From Chromohalobacter marismortui (GTDB lineage: Bacteria; Pseudomonadota; Gammaproteobacteria; Pseudomonadales; Halomonadaceae), in NCBI RefSeq assembly GCF_004364315.1, contig NZ_SOBR01000008.1, forward strand, positions 1 to 64,000: DNA of 64,000 nt. Direction: 5' to 3'. A program made the position numbers and the translations under genes. This document shows positions 7,689 through 15,297 of the stretch, piece after piece. Position 1 is the stretch's first letter. The number at the start of each line of letters is the position of its first letter. Below the pieces are notes generated by a model, which worked only from the letters and a program-made list of their open reading frames with translations, had not been told where the DNA came from and made no database searches.

Positions 7689-8905
7689 GCCCCGCGATGC
7701 TCCCACTCGAGGTCCCGCATCTCGTCATAGAGGCGATTGATGGCATTGAAGTGGCTAAGCAGCTTGTCATCGAGCAGCCCCAGGTCAGTATCCATCAGCG
7801 ACTGGGCCTCGTCCGGCGTCACGTGATAGGCGGCCACCTCTTCCGGCGATAGTGGCGGTAGTGCTTGGATGACCTCACTGGTGATCTCGAGGCCATCGAG
7901 CTGGCTGCGCTTGAGGTGGTTGTTGAGCGCCTCGACGATAAAGGGGCTGTGGGTGGTGGCGATGAACTGGGCGTTGGGAAAAGTGACTAGCAGATCTCCC
8001 ACTACACGCCGCTGCCACTCGGGGTGTAGGTGTAGATCGATTTCGTCGATCATCACCACCGCTTCAGCCGCCAGTGGGTCATCCAGGTGCGGATTGGCCA
8101 TGGCCATTCGCGAACTGAGGTCGATGACCACCCCCAGCAGGGTCTGATAGCCATCGCTGAGCTGAGCGATATTCAGCCACTCTCCTTGCTGCTTCACTGC
8201 GAATCGAAGCGGATTGAGTTCGATATGTGGCTCGGAGAGGTCAGGGAATAACTGCGTGATGGCGCGGCGCACCGCGTCCAGCTCCGGCAGCGTTACGTCG
8301 AAGCTCTTGTGCTGCTTTTGTAGCCGATGTTCCTCGTTTTCTTTGTTGTAGAACCAGACGAAGGCCGATTTGAAACGCGTATCGGCGTTCAGCGCATTGG
8401 CCAAGGCATCGAAACGCTCGTGGGACTTGGGAAACCCTTTGCGACTGAGGGGGAGATCCAGCAAGGCGCGGCTGACGCCGTAATAGGCAAACACCGGCAG
8501 TTCGAAGGGCTCACCGGCTGCCCAGGGATTTATGACGGTGCTGTCGAGATGCTGTTTGAGTGCCTTCACCCCCTGTCCTGGAGGGATCTCACCGGCCGTC
8601 TTCTTGCTATTGTCGCGCCTCTGGAGCCGGTCCCAGGAAAGCCTTTGAAAGGTCTCCAGGGTGATCCGCGTATAGGGCGCAAAGTGGTTGCCACGCTGGT
8701 GGAGATCACCCCGTTTCTTGAACGTCATGCCTGCGACACTAGGCAGATAAGAGAGGATTTCACCAAGCCCAATGGCGATGCCATCCAGCAAGGTGGTCTT
8801 GCCGGTGCCATTGGCGCCCATCAGAAGGGTGAGGCGTGGCCCCAGCGTCACCGATAGTGATGGCTTGGCGCGAAAGTTCTCCAGTGTCAGGCGCTTTAGC
8901 TTCAT
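7685..8905 (-). CDS. ABC/OLD-like AAA family ATPase, probable defence sensor
   Basis: 406-residue soluble ATPase of the AAA_21/AAA15 group. Walker A GANGTGKTT is at 30-38. An ABC-like signature LSDGYQ lies at 249-254. Walker B VVMIDEIDLHLHPEW is near 283-297, and the H-loop TTHSP is near 317-321. No TOPRIM domain follows, so it is not a full OLD or GajA nuclease. The insertion at about 65-220 is charged and helical. Proteins of this design serve as the ATPase halves of several two-gene phage-defence systems (for example PtuA of Septu and AriA of PARIS). Here the partner is the PD-(D/E)XK-like gene immediately downstream. Confidence 0.8.
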   Translation of the reverse strand: MKLKRLTLENFRAKPSLSVTLGPRLTLLMGANGTGKTTLLDGIAIGLGEILSYLPSVAGMTFKKRGDLHQRGNHFAPYTRITLETFQRLSWDRLQRRDNSKKTAGEIPPGQGVKALKQHLDSTVINPWAAGEPFELPVFAYYGVSRALLDLPLSRKGFPKSHERFDALANALNADTRFKSAFVWFYNKENEEHRLQKQHKSFDVTLPELDAVRRAITQLFPDLSEPHIELNPLRFAVKQQGEWLNIAQLSDGYQTLLGVVIDLSSRMAMANPHLDDPLAAEAVVMIDEIDLHLHPEWQRRVVGDLLVTFPNAQFIATTHSPFIVEALNNHLKRSQLDGLEITSEVIQALPPLSPEEVAAYHVTPDEAQSLMDTDLGLLDDKLLSHFNAINRLYDEMRDLEWEHRGA

Positions 8906-9116
8906 TCAGCGGTATTCTGCTAGTAGTGAGGGTTTAAGAGAGCAGTCTGGCATGTTAGTAGAGGACGGTCGACTTTTTGGCTCTACAGCAGTGCTTGTCT
9001 CAGTGCTGGAAAATATAAGCTTCAATAGGGCTCGAGCGGCGCGGATGACGCGCACGTGGTCGGTTGCGCTTGGCGGCGTCTAGACTGGGCATATCGTCCC
9101 GACTCAGGAGAGCGAC

Positions 9117-10013
9117 GTGTCCTATCGCGTGTCCATGCAGGAGCCGACCGAGGCGAGCGTTCAGCGTATCGCCATCGAACAGATCGAACACGCCCAGGCG
9201 GCGCTACGCGATCGCGAGGCGGACCCGGTCACCGCCATTCATGCGTTACGCCAGCGCTGCAAGAAGCTGCGGGCGCTGTTGCGCCTGGTGCGTCCGGCGC
9301 TGGGCGAAAAGCGCTACCGCCGGGAGAATCGGCGCTTTCGCGACCTGGCGCGTCGCGTGGCCGGGAACCGCGACGATCAGGTGCTCGTCGAGACGTTCGA
9401 GCACCTGATGAGCCTGCACGAGGCGGACCTCGACCGACGTCGTTACACGGCGATTCGCCGCAAGCTGGTGGTGCGCCGTGACGCCACGCTGGAGGGGGCC
9501 GATACCCCGGACTGGGAGGGGTTGGCATCGGCGTTGTCCGAGGCGCGCGAGGCGGTCGCCGACTGGACGCTGGCGGCGCAGGGCCATGCTGCCGTGTCGG
9601 GCGGTTGGGTGACCAGCTATGCCCAGGCACGCGATGCCCTGGGCGAGGCGCGGCGCACGCCGTCCACCGCTGTGCTGCACGAATGGCGCAAGCGCGTGAA
9701 GTACCACCGTCATCAATGCGAGTTGTTGCGCCCGTTGTGGCCGGCCGCGTTCAAGATGCGCGCGCAACAGGCCCACCGGCTTTCCGATCTGCTGGGGGAG
9801 GACCACGACCTCGCGATGCTCGCCATCGCCCTCGACGCCGAGGACATGCAGCGTGTCGATCCCGCGCGACGCGAGGCCTTGCATGGGCTCGTCGAACGCC
9901 GGCGGGAAGTCCTGCAGAGCAAGGCCGAGGCGCTCGGGCGTCGGCTGTTCGCGGAATCGCCCAAGGCATTGAACAAGCGCGTCGCACGCTACTGGAAGAT
10001 CGCGCGCGCCTGA
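9117..10013 (+). CDS. CHAD domain-containing protein
   Basis: 298-residue protein consisting of a CHAD domain (conserved histidine alpha-helical domain), known to bind inorganic polyphosphate. Two histidine/arginine/lysine helices are evident: IHALRQRCKKLRALLRLVRP near residue 40 and LHEWRKRVKYHRHQ near 188. The family's basic repeats line a polyphosphate-binding channel. There is no CYTH domain in front and no ppk gene nearby. The GTG start at 9117 is preceded by GGAG. Its cellular role here is unknown. Confidence 0.85.
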   Translation: MSYRVSMQEPTEASVQRIAIEQIEHAQAALRDREADPVTAIHALRQRCKKLRALLRLVRPALGEKRYRRENRRFRDLARRVAGNRDDQVLVETFEHLMSLHEADLDRRRYTAIRRKLVVRRDATLEGADTPDWEGLASALSEAREAVADWTLAAQGHAAVSGGWVTSYAQARDALGEARRTPSTAVLHEWRKRVKYHRHQCELLRPLWPAAFKMRAQQAHRLSDLLGEDHDLAMLAIALDAEDMQRVDPARREALHGLVERRREVLQSKAEALGRRLFAESPKALNKRVARYWKIARA

Positions 10014-10136
10014 ACGGCGCGGCATGGCGAAGGCATCGAAGGGAGGCCGGCGCCCGAACGTTGCGCATTTCGATTTGCCGTGTTCGACGAAGGTCGGTAG
10101 GGTGCGCCTCTCACGCGACTATCGGAACCGGAAAAG

Positions 10137-11690
10137 ATGACTCAACACGACGCGAGTGCCACGCGCTCGGGCACGCGTTTTGGCGACCCGACGGTGATGG
10201 GGCTGACGATTGGCTTCATCGTGCTGTTCGTGGCGCTATCGCTGATCGATGCCGACGCCATGACGGCGGTGATCGGCGCCGGGTTCGCCTGGACGGCGAA
10301 GACGCTGGGCGCCTATTTCCAGCTCCTGCTGCTGCTGACCTTCCTGATCGCCGTGGGCGTGGCCGTCTCGCCGGCGGGGCGTGCGCGCATCGGTAACCGC
10401 GAGCGCCCGGACATGGGGACTTTCAAGTGGGTGTCGATCATCCTGTGCACGCTGCTGGCCGGGGGGGGCGTCTTCTTTGCCGCCGGTGAGCCGGTCTATC
10501 ACTTCGTGGTCACGCCGCCGGCATTTTCCAGCGAGCCGGGGACAGCGGCAGCGGTGCCCAATGCACTGGCACAGTCCTTCATGCACTGGGGCTTTCTAGC
10601 CTGGGCGGTGCTCGGCACTCTGGCGGCGATCGTGCTGTCGCATCATCACTATGATCGAGGCCTGCCGCTGCAACCGCGTACCCTGCTGACCCCGTTGCTG
10701 GGCGAGGCGCGCATGCGCGGTGTCTTTGGCGGGGTGGTGGATGCGGTCTGCGTCATCGCCGTGGTGGCCGGCACCGTGGGCCCCATCGGCTTTCTGGCGA
10801 CCCAGATGAGTTTCGGCCTGCATACGCTGTTCGGTGTGGCCGAGGGCTACGGCACGCAGCTGGTGATCCTCGTCGTGCTGGGCGGGGTCTACGTGACGTC
10901 GGCGATCACCGGCATCGAACGCGGCATTCAGATGCTGAGCCGTTTCAACGTCATGCTGGCGTTGCTCATCGGCGCGGCGATCCTGCTTTTTGGGCCGACG
11001 CAGTTCCTGTTCGATAGCTGGTTCCAGGGCTTCGGAGCCTATCTGGGATCGTTCTTCGAGATGGCCACCATGACCTCGCAGACCGCGCCGGACTGGTGGA
11101 TGAAGTGGTGGACGGTGTTCTTCTTCGCCTGGTTCATCGGCTATGCGCCGCTGATGGCGATCTTCGTGGCGCGTATCTCGCGGGGCCGCACCATTCGTCA
11201 GATGATCGTGGCCGTGGCCGTGCTCGCGCCCGTGGCCACCTCGGTGTGGTTCACGCTGTTGGGCGGCTCGGGGATCTTCTACCAGATGAGTGGCGCCATC
11301 GATCTCAGCGAAGCGCTCAACAATTTCCAGTTCGATGTCGCCACGCTGACGGTGGCCCAGGCGCTGCCGGGCGGGAAGTTGATGGCGCTGGCGGTGCTGG
11401 TGCTGACCACGATCTTCGTGGCGACCACCGGCGATTCCATGAGCTACGCGATCTCCGTGGTCAATGCCGGGCATGATGATCCCCAGCCGGCGCTGCGCGC
11501 GTTCTGGGGCGTGGCCATGGCGTTGATGGCGGCGATCCTGCTGTATATGGGGGCGGGACAGATCAGCGTGTTGCAGCAGTTCATCGTGATCACCGCGATC
11601 CCGGTGTCGCTGGTGCTGCTGCCGACGCTGTGGCTGGGTCCACGCGCCGCGCAAGCCATGGCCAAGCGTCAGGGGATCGTCGCGTCGTAA
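10137..11690 (+). CDS. BCCT family transporter with divergent substrate box
   Basis: 517-residue carrier with about 12 membrane segments of the betaine/carnitine/choline transporter family. The family signature is clear at FVARISRGRTIRQM, and the TM4 region reads HWGFLAWAVLGTL. Compared with the well-known betaine carriers, the TM8 aromatic box WWxxWxP is replaced by WFIGYAP. The TM4 tyrosine is absent as well. The N- and C-termini are short, so osmosensing like that of BetP is unlikely. The substrate is probably a quaternary amine, sulfonium or related zwitterion but cannot be named. A strong terminator follows. The catabolic locus with a betaine-type binding protein lies just downstream. 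Confidence 0.87.
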   Translation: MTQHDASATRSGTRFGDPTVMGLTIGFIVLFVALSLIDADAMTAVIGAGFAWTAKTLGAYFQLLLLLTFLIAVGVAVSPAGRARIGNRERPDMGTFKWVSIILCTLLAGGGVFFAAGEPVYHFVVTPPAFSSEPGTAAAVPNALAQSFMHWGFLAWAVLGTLAAIVLSHHHYDRGLPLQPRTLLTPLLGEARMRGVFGGVVDAVCVIAVVAGTVGPIGFLATQMSFGLHTLFGVAEGYGTQLVILVVLGGVYVTSAITGIERGIQMLSRFNVMLALLIGAAILLFGPTQFLFDSWFQGFGAYLGSFFEMATMTSQTAPDWWMKWWTVFFFAWFIGYAPLMAIFVARISRGRTIRQMIVAVAVLAPVATSVWFTLLGGSGIFYQMSGAIDLSEALNNFQFDVATLTVAQALPGGKLMALAVLVLTTIFVATTGDSMSYAISVVNAGHDDPQPALRAFWGVAMALMAAILLYMGAGQISVLQQFIVITAIPVSLVLLPTLWLGPRAAQAMAKRQGIVAS

Positions 11691-11711
11691 TCGACGGTCG
11701 ATGCCTGGCAT

Positions 11712-11750
11712 GACAAGCGCCCCGGCATATCGCATGCCGGGGCGCTTGTC
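11712..11750. terminator. Strong bidirectional terminator
   Basis: Perfect 17-bp inverted repeat (left arm GACAAGCGCCCCGGCAT) with a 5-base loop. It lies between the convergent BCCT gene and the binding-protein gene. There is no long T-run on either side, but stem length and GC content make it an efficient stop. Confidence 0.8.
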
Positions 11751-11807
11751 GTTGTGGACGAGGTGTCGTGTAGGCGAGGCGTAGTGACGAGGGTAGTGAT
11801 GAGCAGC

Positions 11808-12668
11808 TTACTCGCCGGTCTCCAGCCACTCGTTGACGAGCGCCTGATTGTCCTCGATCCAGGTCGTGGCCCCTTCCACCGGATCGCCGGCCTGTTCGAT
11901 CTCGGCCATCAGGCCGCCCAGGCTGTCGTCGTCCATTTGCCAGTCGTTGAGTACCCGCGTCAGCCAGGGATTGTCCTCGCTGAAGTTCTGACGCGAGAAC
12001 CAGTAGATGGTTTCGTTATCACCGTAGATGTTCTTGGGATCCTCGAGGTACTTGAGGTCGTACTCGGCAAAGGCCCAGTGCGGGCTCCATAGCGTCACGA
12101 CGATCGGCTCTTTCTGCTGGTAAGCCGCGTCCAGCGCGGCCATCATCGCGGGCCCGGAGCTGTTGACCTGTTCCAGCGGGAGTCCGTAGGCGTCGATAGC
12201 CTCGTCGGTCAGGCCGGCGATCGCCGAGCCGGAGTCGATGCCCAGAATGCTGGGACTGCCCTGGTATCCGTAGTCCTCGGCATGAGCCTTGAGTTCGGGA
12301 ATGGTGTCGATGTCGGCATAGCTGGGTACCACCAGCCCCAGACCGGTGCCTTCGTACCACCCCTCATGGACCTCGAGCTGGTCCTTGTAGGGCTCGAGAT
12401 AGCGCGCATCAGTGGTGGGCAGCCAGATTTCGAGCGAGAGGTCGAAATCACCGTTGGCAAGACCGCTGTAGAGCGCGTTCTTGCTGACGTTGGAGAGCTC
12501 GATATCGTAGTCGTAGCGGTTCTCGAGGATGAGCTTCCACATGTTGGCGACCGCGATGTTCTCGGCCCAGTTGTTGGTGCCGATCACCAGTGTCTTGTCC
12601 TCGGCCTGGGCCGTTGTCGCGGCCATGAGCATTGCCGCAGCAGTCAGGGTGTGCAGAACCTTTTTCAT
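11808..12668 (-). CDS. Glycine betaine/choline-type ABC transporter substrate-binding protein (orphan)
   Basis: 286-residue periplasmic binding protein. A signal peptide at 1-22 (KKVLHTLTAAAMLMAATTAQA, cleaved before EDK) is followed by an OpuAC/ProX-like domain. Aromatic positions typical of onium binding are visible: NNWAENIAVANMWK, LEIWLPTTD, HEGWYEGTGLGL and LWSPHWAF. The start at 12668 is set by GAGGGA just upstream. No permease or ATPase gene accompanies it, so it must work with a transporter encoded elsewhere. Position after two oxygenases and an M24 enzyme suggests that the ligand is the substrate of that pathway. Confidence 0.88.
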   Translation of the reverse strand: MKKVLHTLTAAAMLMAATTAQAEDKTLVIGTNNWAENIAVANMWKLILENRYDYDIELSNVSKNALYSGLANGDFDLSLEIWLPTTDARYLEPYKDQLEVHEGWYEGTGLGLVVPSYADIDTIPELKAHAEDYGYQGSPSILGIDSGSAIAGLTDEAIDAYGLPLEQVNSSGPAMMAALDAAYQQKEPIVVTLWSPHWAFAEYDLKYLEDPKNIYGDNETIYWFSRQNFSEDNPWLTRVLNDWQMDDDSLGGLMAEIEQAGDPVEGATTWIEDNQALVNEWLETGE

Positions 12669-12757
12669 AACGCTATCCCTCATTTCTTGTGTGAATTGAA
12701 AACACAGTATTATATAAATTTATGAAACCGTCGCTATTTTCAGATGCTGGTGTGGGC

Positions 12758-13765
12758 TCAGGAACTGGTGTGGGCGGCGGGCGCACGTTCCAGGCCCTGG
12801 AACTCGACGAAGGCTTGCATGCGTTCCCACAACCGGTCGCCGTAGACATAGCCACCGTCGCCGGCTGCGTCGGGCGCCTCGATATGGGCATCCACCGCGG
12901 GCTCGAAGAAGAACGGTATCGAGTGCCGCGAGCGGGTGCCGCCGACGATGCGATGCTCCGTGGCCTGGATCCGCCCGCCGGACCAGTCCGCCAGCAGACG
13001 GCCGAAATTGACCACCAGGGCGTTGTCGCGCGGTGCGACGTCTTCCCAGCCACCATCGGGCGTTTGCACTTGCAGGCCGCCGACCTGGTCCTGCCAAAGC
13101 AGGGTGATGAAGCCGTTGTCGCAATGCGGTACGCCGACCAGCCAGCGCCGTGCATCGCCGCTGCCGTCGACGGCCGGCATCGCGGCCAGCGTCTCGGCCG
13201 GACGCTCGGGATAATGGATCAGGCGCAATGTCGAATTGCCATGATCGAAGGGCCGCGTGAGTGTTTCGCGCGGCATACCGAGTCCTTCGGCCAGCGCCGC
13301 GGCGATCACGCCGCCCAGCGACTCCATGGCGGCGTAATAGGCGGCGACATCCGCCGACCAACCCGATAGTTCGGATTCCGGCGGCTGTGGCGTGGGTTCG
13401 CGCAGCGGATCGCCGCTCTGGATATCCGCTCGCTCTGGGTGAGCTACGTCCGGACCAAGGTCGATGCCTTCTTTCCAGGTCGGGTCCTCGTGTTGGGGCG
13501 GAAAGTAGCCGCGATAGACATTGCGGTTGGCCGGTTCGAACTTGTGCCGCGCCAGGCGTTGCTTGGACGCTGCGTCGAGCTCGAAGAAGCGCAGCAGCCG
13601 TGCATGGATGTCGTCGGGCAGATCCAGTTGCCCCAGCGCGATGCCCACGGTCATGAAGCCGGAGTCGCAGGCGGCATCGACGATGGCCTGGCGCGTCTCG
13701 TCGTGTGACGGGGCGTCGGCGAGCAACGGCGTCAGGTCGATATGCGGAATCAGCGTCTGGCGCAT
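12758..13765 (-). CDS. Isopenicillin-N-synthase-like 2OG/Fe(II) oxygenase
   Basis: 335-residue non-haem iron oxygenase with the DIOX_N domain (PHIDLTPLL, CDSGFMTVG) followed by a 2OG-FeII core. The facial triad appears as H and D in VPHCDNGF and H in ATEHRIVGG. RxS (RHSIPFFFEP) provides the 2-oxoglutarate anchor. Plant-hormone and antibiotic oxygenases share this fold; bacterial members hydroxylate or cleave diverse small molecules. The start at 13765 is supported by AAGGGGA; it yields the canonical MRQTLIPHIDL beginning. It lies 56 bases after the M24 gene and upstream of the binding protein, apparently in one transcription unit. Confidence 0.85.
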   Translation of the reverse strand: MRQTLIPHIDLTPLLADAPSHDETRQAIVDAACDSGFMTVGIALGQLDLPDDIHARLLRFFELDAASKQRLARHKFEPANRNVYRGYFPPQHEDPTWKEGIDLGPDVAHPERADIQSGDPLREPTPQPPESELSGWSADVAAYYAAMESLGGVIAAALAEGLGMPRETLTRPFDHGNSTLRLIHYPERPAETLAAMPAVDGSGDARRWLVGVPHCDNGFITLLWQDQVGGLQVQTPDGGWEDVAPRDNALVVNFGRLLADWSGGRIQATEHRIVGGTRSRHSIPFFFEPAVDAHIEAPDAAGDGGYVYGDRLWERMQAFVEFQGLERAPAAHTSS

Positions 13766-13821
13766 GGAATCCCCTTGTGACGGATGGACGAAGCGGTTGT
13801 CCGGCGGCGTTGGCTGGCGTG

Positions 13822-15099
13822 TCACTCGGCCAGCAGTCGCGCATCGAGATGATAGTCGGAAAGCAATTCGACCTGGCCATCGTCGCGAATGTAAAGCTGC
13901 TCCTCGAGTTTGACGCCTTCACCACCGCCTTCGTGGCCGATGTAGCTCTCCACGCAGAGCGTCATACCCGGCTGCATGATGCCGTCGTAGCCCTTGTCGT
14001 CGATGTCCTCGCGGTGAACGATATACGGATACTCGCCGGTCATGCCGACGCCATGGGCCAGCGCAAAATAGCGGCGCGCCTTGTAGGGCTGGGGAATCTG
14101 CCAGGCCTTCTCGGCGTATTCTTTGAACGACATGCCCGGCGCGATCAGGGCCATGTTATGGCGCACCTGGTCGAAGGCCATGCGGTAGAGCTCGCGTTGG
14201 GTCGCTGTTGCCTCGCCGTCGCCGCACAGGAAGGTGCGCGAGAAATCGGCATAATAGCCATAACGGCCGACCACGTCGGTATCCAGTGCCACCAGCTCGC
14301 CGGCCTGCATCGCTCGATTGGAGCATTCCTGAAACCAGGGATTGGTGCGTGGCCCGGAGTTCATCAGCCGGGTTTCGACGTAGTCCGCGTCGGTAGCAAT
14401 GATGTGCTGGTGCAGCTGTGACCAGACTTCGTTTTCCGTGGCGCCGGGGCGAATCGCCGCTTCCAGCTTGCGGACCCCATCCTCTACCGCGCGCAGCGAG
14501 CTGCGCACCATCTTGATTTCGTTGGGCACCTTGATGGCGCGTGCCCGCTCCAGCGGGATCTGAGCGTCGCAGATCTGCCAGCCGCGTTCGAGCAGCGCGA
14601 AGGCCGCTTGCGAGGTGGCGCTTTCGATGGCCACCTTGTCGCCTTTTTGTCCGCCGCATTGGCGTACCAGTTCGTCGATCTCGTCCGCCCACGCCTCGGT
14701 GGTCTGCTGCAGATTATCTTCACAGAAGTAATAGGAGATCGCCGTCGCCGGGCGTGTTTCGTCGATGCCGGGCAAGCCTTCGGTCAGGTGACTGCAGCCG
14801 GAGAATTCGAACATCACCACCGGGCCTTCCGCCGGCACGAAGGCGTAACGTGCCGGGTTGCGCGCCGAGTAGATCTGCATGTTGCGGGCGCCGGTCGCGT
14901 AGCGCACATGGGTCGGGTCGAACAGCACGGCGGCGACGATGTCGCGTTTCTTCAACTCCGCGCGGGTGCGGGCCAGGCGGTCGAGCAAAATCTGGCGGCT
15001 CTCGGCCTGCGTGGGCTCGCACGCGTCGGGGTCGTGCGTCGGCGCCAGGATATCGGTGTCTTCCAGCAGGGAAGGCAGTGTGGATGACAAGCGGGTCAT
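13822..15099 (-). CDS. M24-fold metalloenzyme related to DMSP lyase DddP
   Basis: 425-residue pita-bread-fold protein: an N-terminal creatinase-like domain (about 35-190) and a C-terminal M24 domain. Metal ligands read D273, D275, D285, H349, E384 and E399. From memory, their mutual spacing (+2, +10, +64, +35, +15) equals that of the DddP DMSP lyases (D295, D297, D307, H371, E406, E421), including the DTD pair. The residue six after the histidine, reported as a catalytic Asp in DddP (HGLGMCD), is glycine here (HGVGMTG, G355). The protein is therefore a DddP relative or an Xaa-Pro-dipeptidase/creatinase-like enzyme rather than an assured DMSP lyase. It is co-oriented with two oxygenases and a betaine-type binding protein. 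Confidence 0.82.
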   Translation of the reverse strand: MTRLSSTLPSLLEDTDILAPTHDPDACEPTQAESRQILLDRLARTRAELKKRDIVAAVLFDPTHVRYATGARNMQIYSARNPARYAFVPAEGPVVMFEFSGCSHLTEGLPGIDETRPATAISYYFCEDNLQQTTEAWADEIDELVRQCGGQKGDKVAIESATSQAAFALLERGWQICDAQIPLERARAIKVPNEIKMVRSSLRAVEDGVRKLEAAIRPGATENEVWSQLHQHIIATDADYVETRLMNSGPRTNPWFQECSNRAMQAGELVALDTDVVGRYGYYADFSRTFLCGDGEATATQRELYRMAFDQVRHNMALIAPGMSFKEYAEKAWQIPQPYKARRYFALAHGVGMTGEYPYIVHREDIDDKGYDGIMQPGMTLCVESYIGHEGGGEGVKLEEQLYIRDDGQVELLSDYHLDARLLAE

Positions 15100-15153
15100 G
15101 GTCGTCGGTCCAGTTATGGAAGTTGCATCAGCGTGATTTATCTAGACAGCAAT

Positions 15154-15297
15154 ATCGAAACGCGCTGGAACGCAGGCGAGCGATGGCCAGGCAAGGCGGA
15201 AGTCGGCGAAAAAGCGGAGTTTAGGTTCCTAAATGAGTATTTTGAGACGACTTCCAACACAGCATGGCCGAGTGCAGCCCGTTCCAGGCGTTTCGAT
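15154..15297. repeat. 144-bp imperfect palindromic intergenic repeat
   Basis: The left end ATCGAAACGCGCTGGAACG (15154-15172) is an inverted copy, with one extra base, of the right end CGTTCCAGGCGTTTCGAT (15280-15297). Inside, GGAAGTCG on the left pairs with CGACTTCC on the right around the near-palindrome TTTAGGTTCCTAAA. The whole could fold as a long cruciform or RNA hairpin. The right end touches the stop codon of the 2OG oxygenase gene. Composition and core (AAGCGGAGTTTA) resemble dispersed intergenic repeats of Pseudomonas relatives. No transposase is present, so it is best viewed as a MITE- or ERIC-like element. Confidence 0.7.

Noticed and set aside
7685-8905. Calling the ATPase an OLD-family nuclease or GajA
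   Set aside because: It ends soon after the ATPase core and has no TOPRIM motifs.
13822-15099. Calling the M24 protein a DMSP lyase outright
   Set aside because: The residue matching the reported catalytic Asp is Gly, so only relatedness to DddP is claimed.
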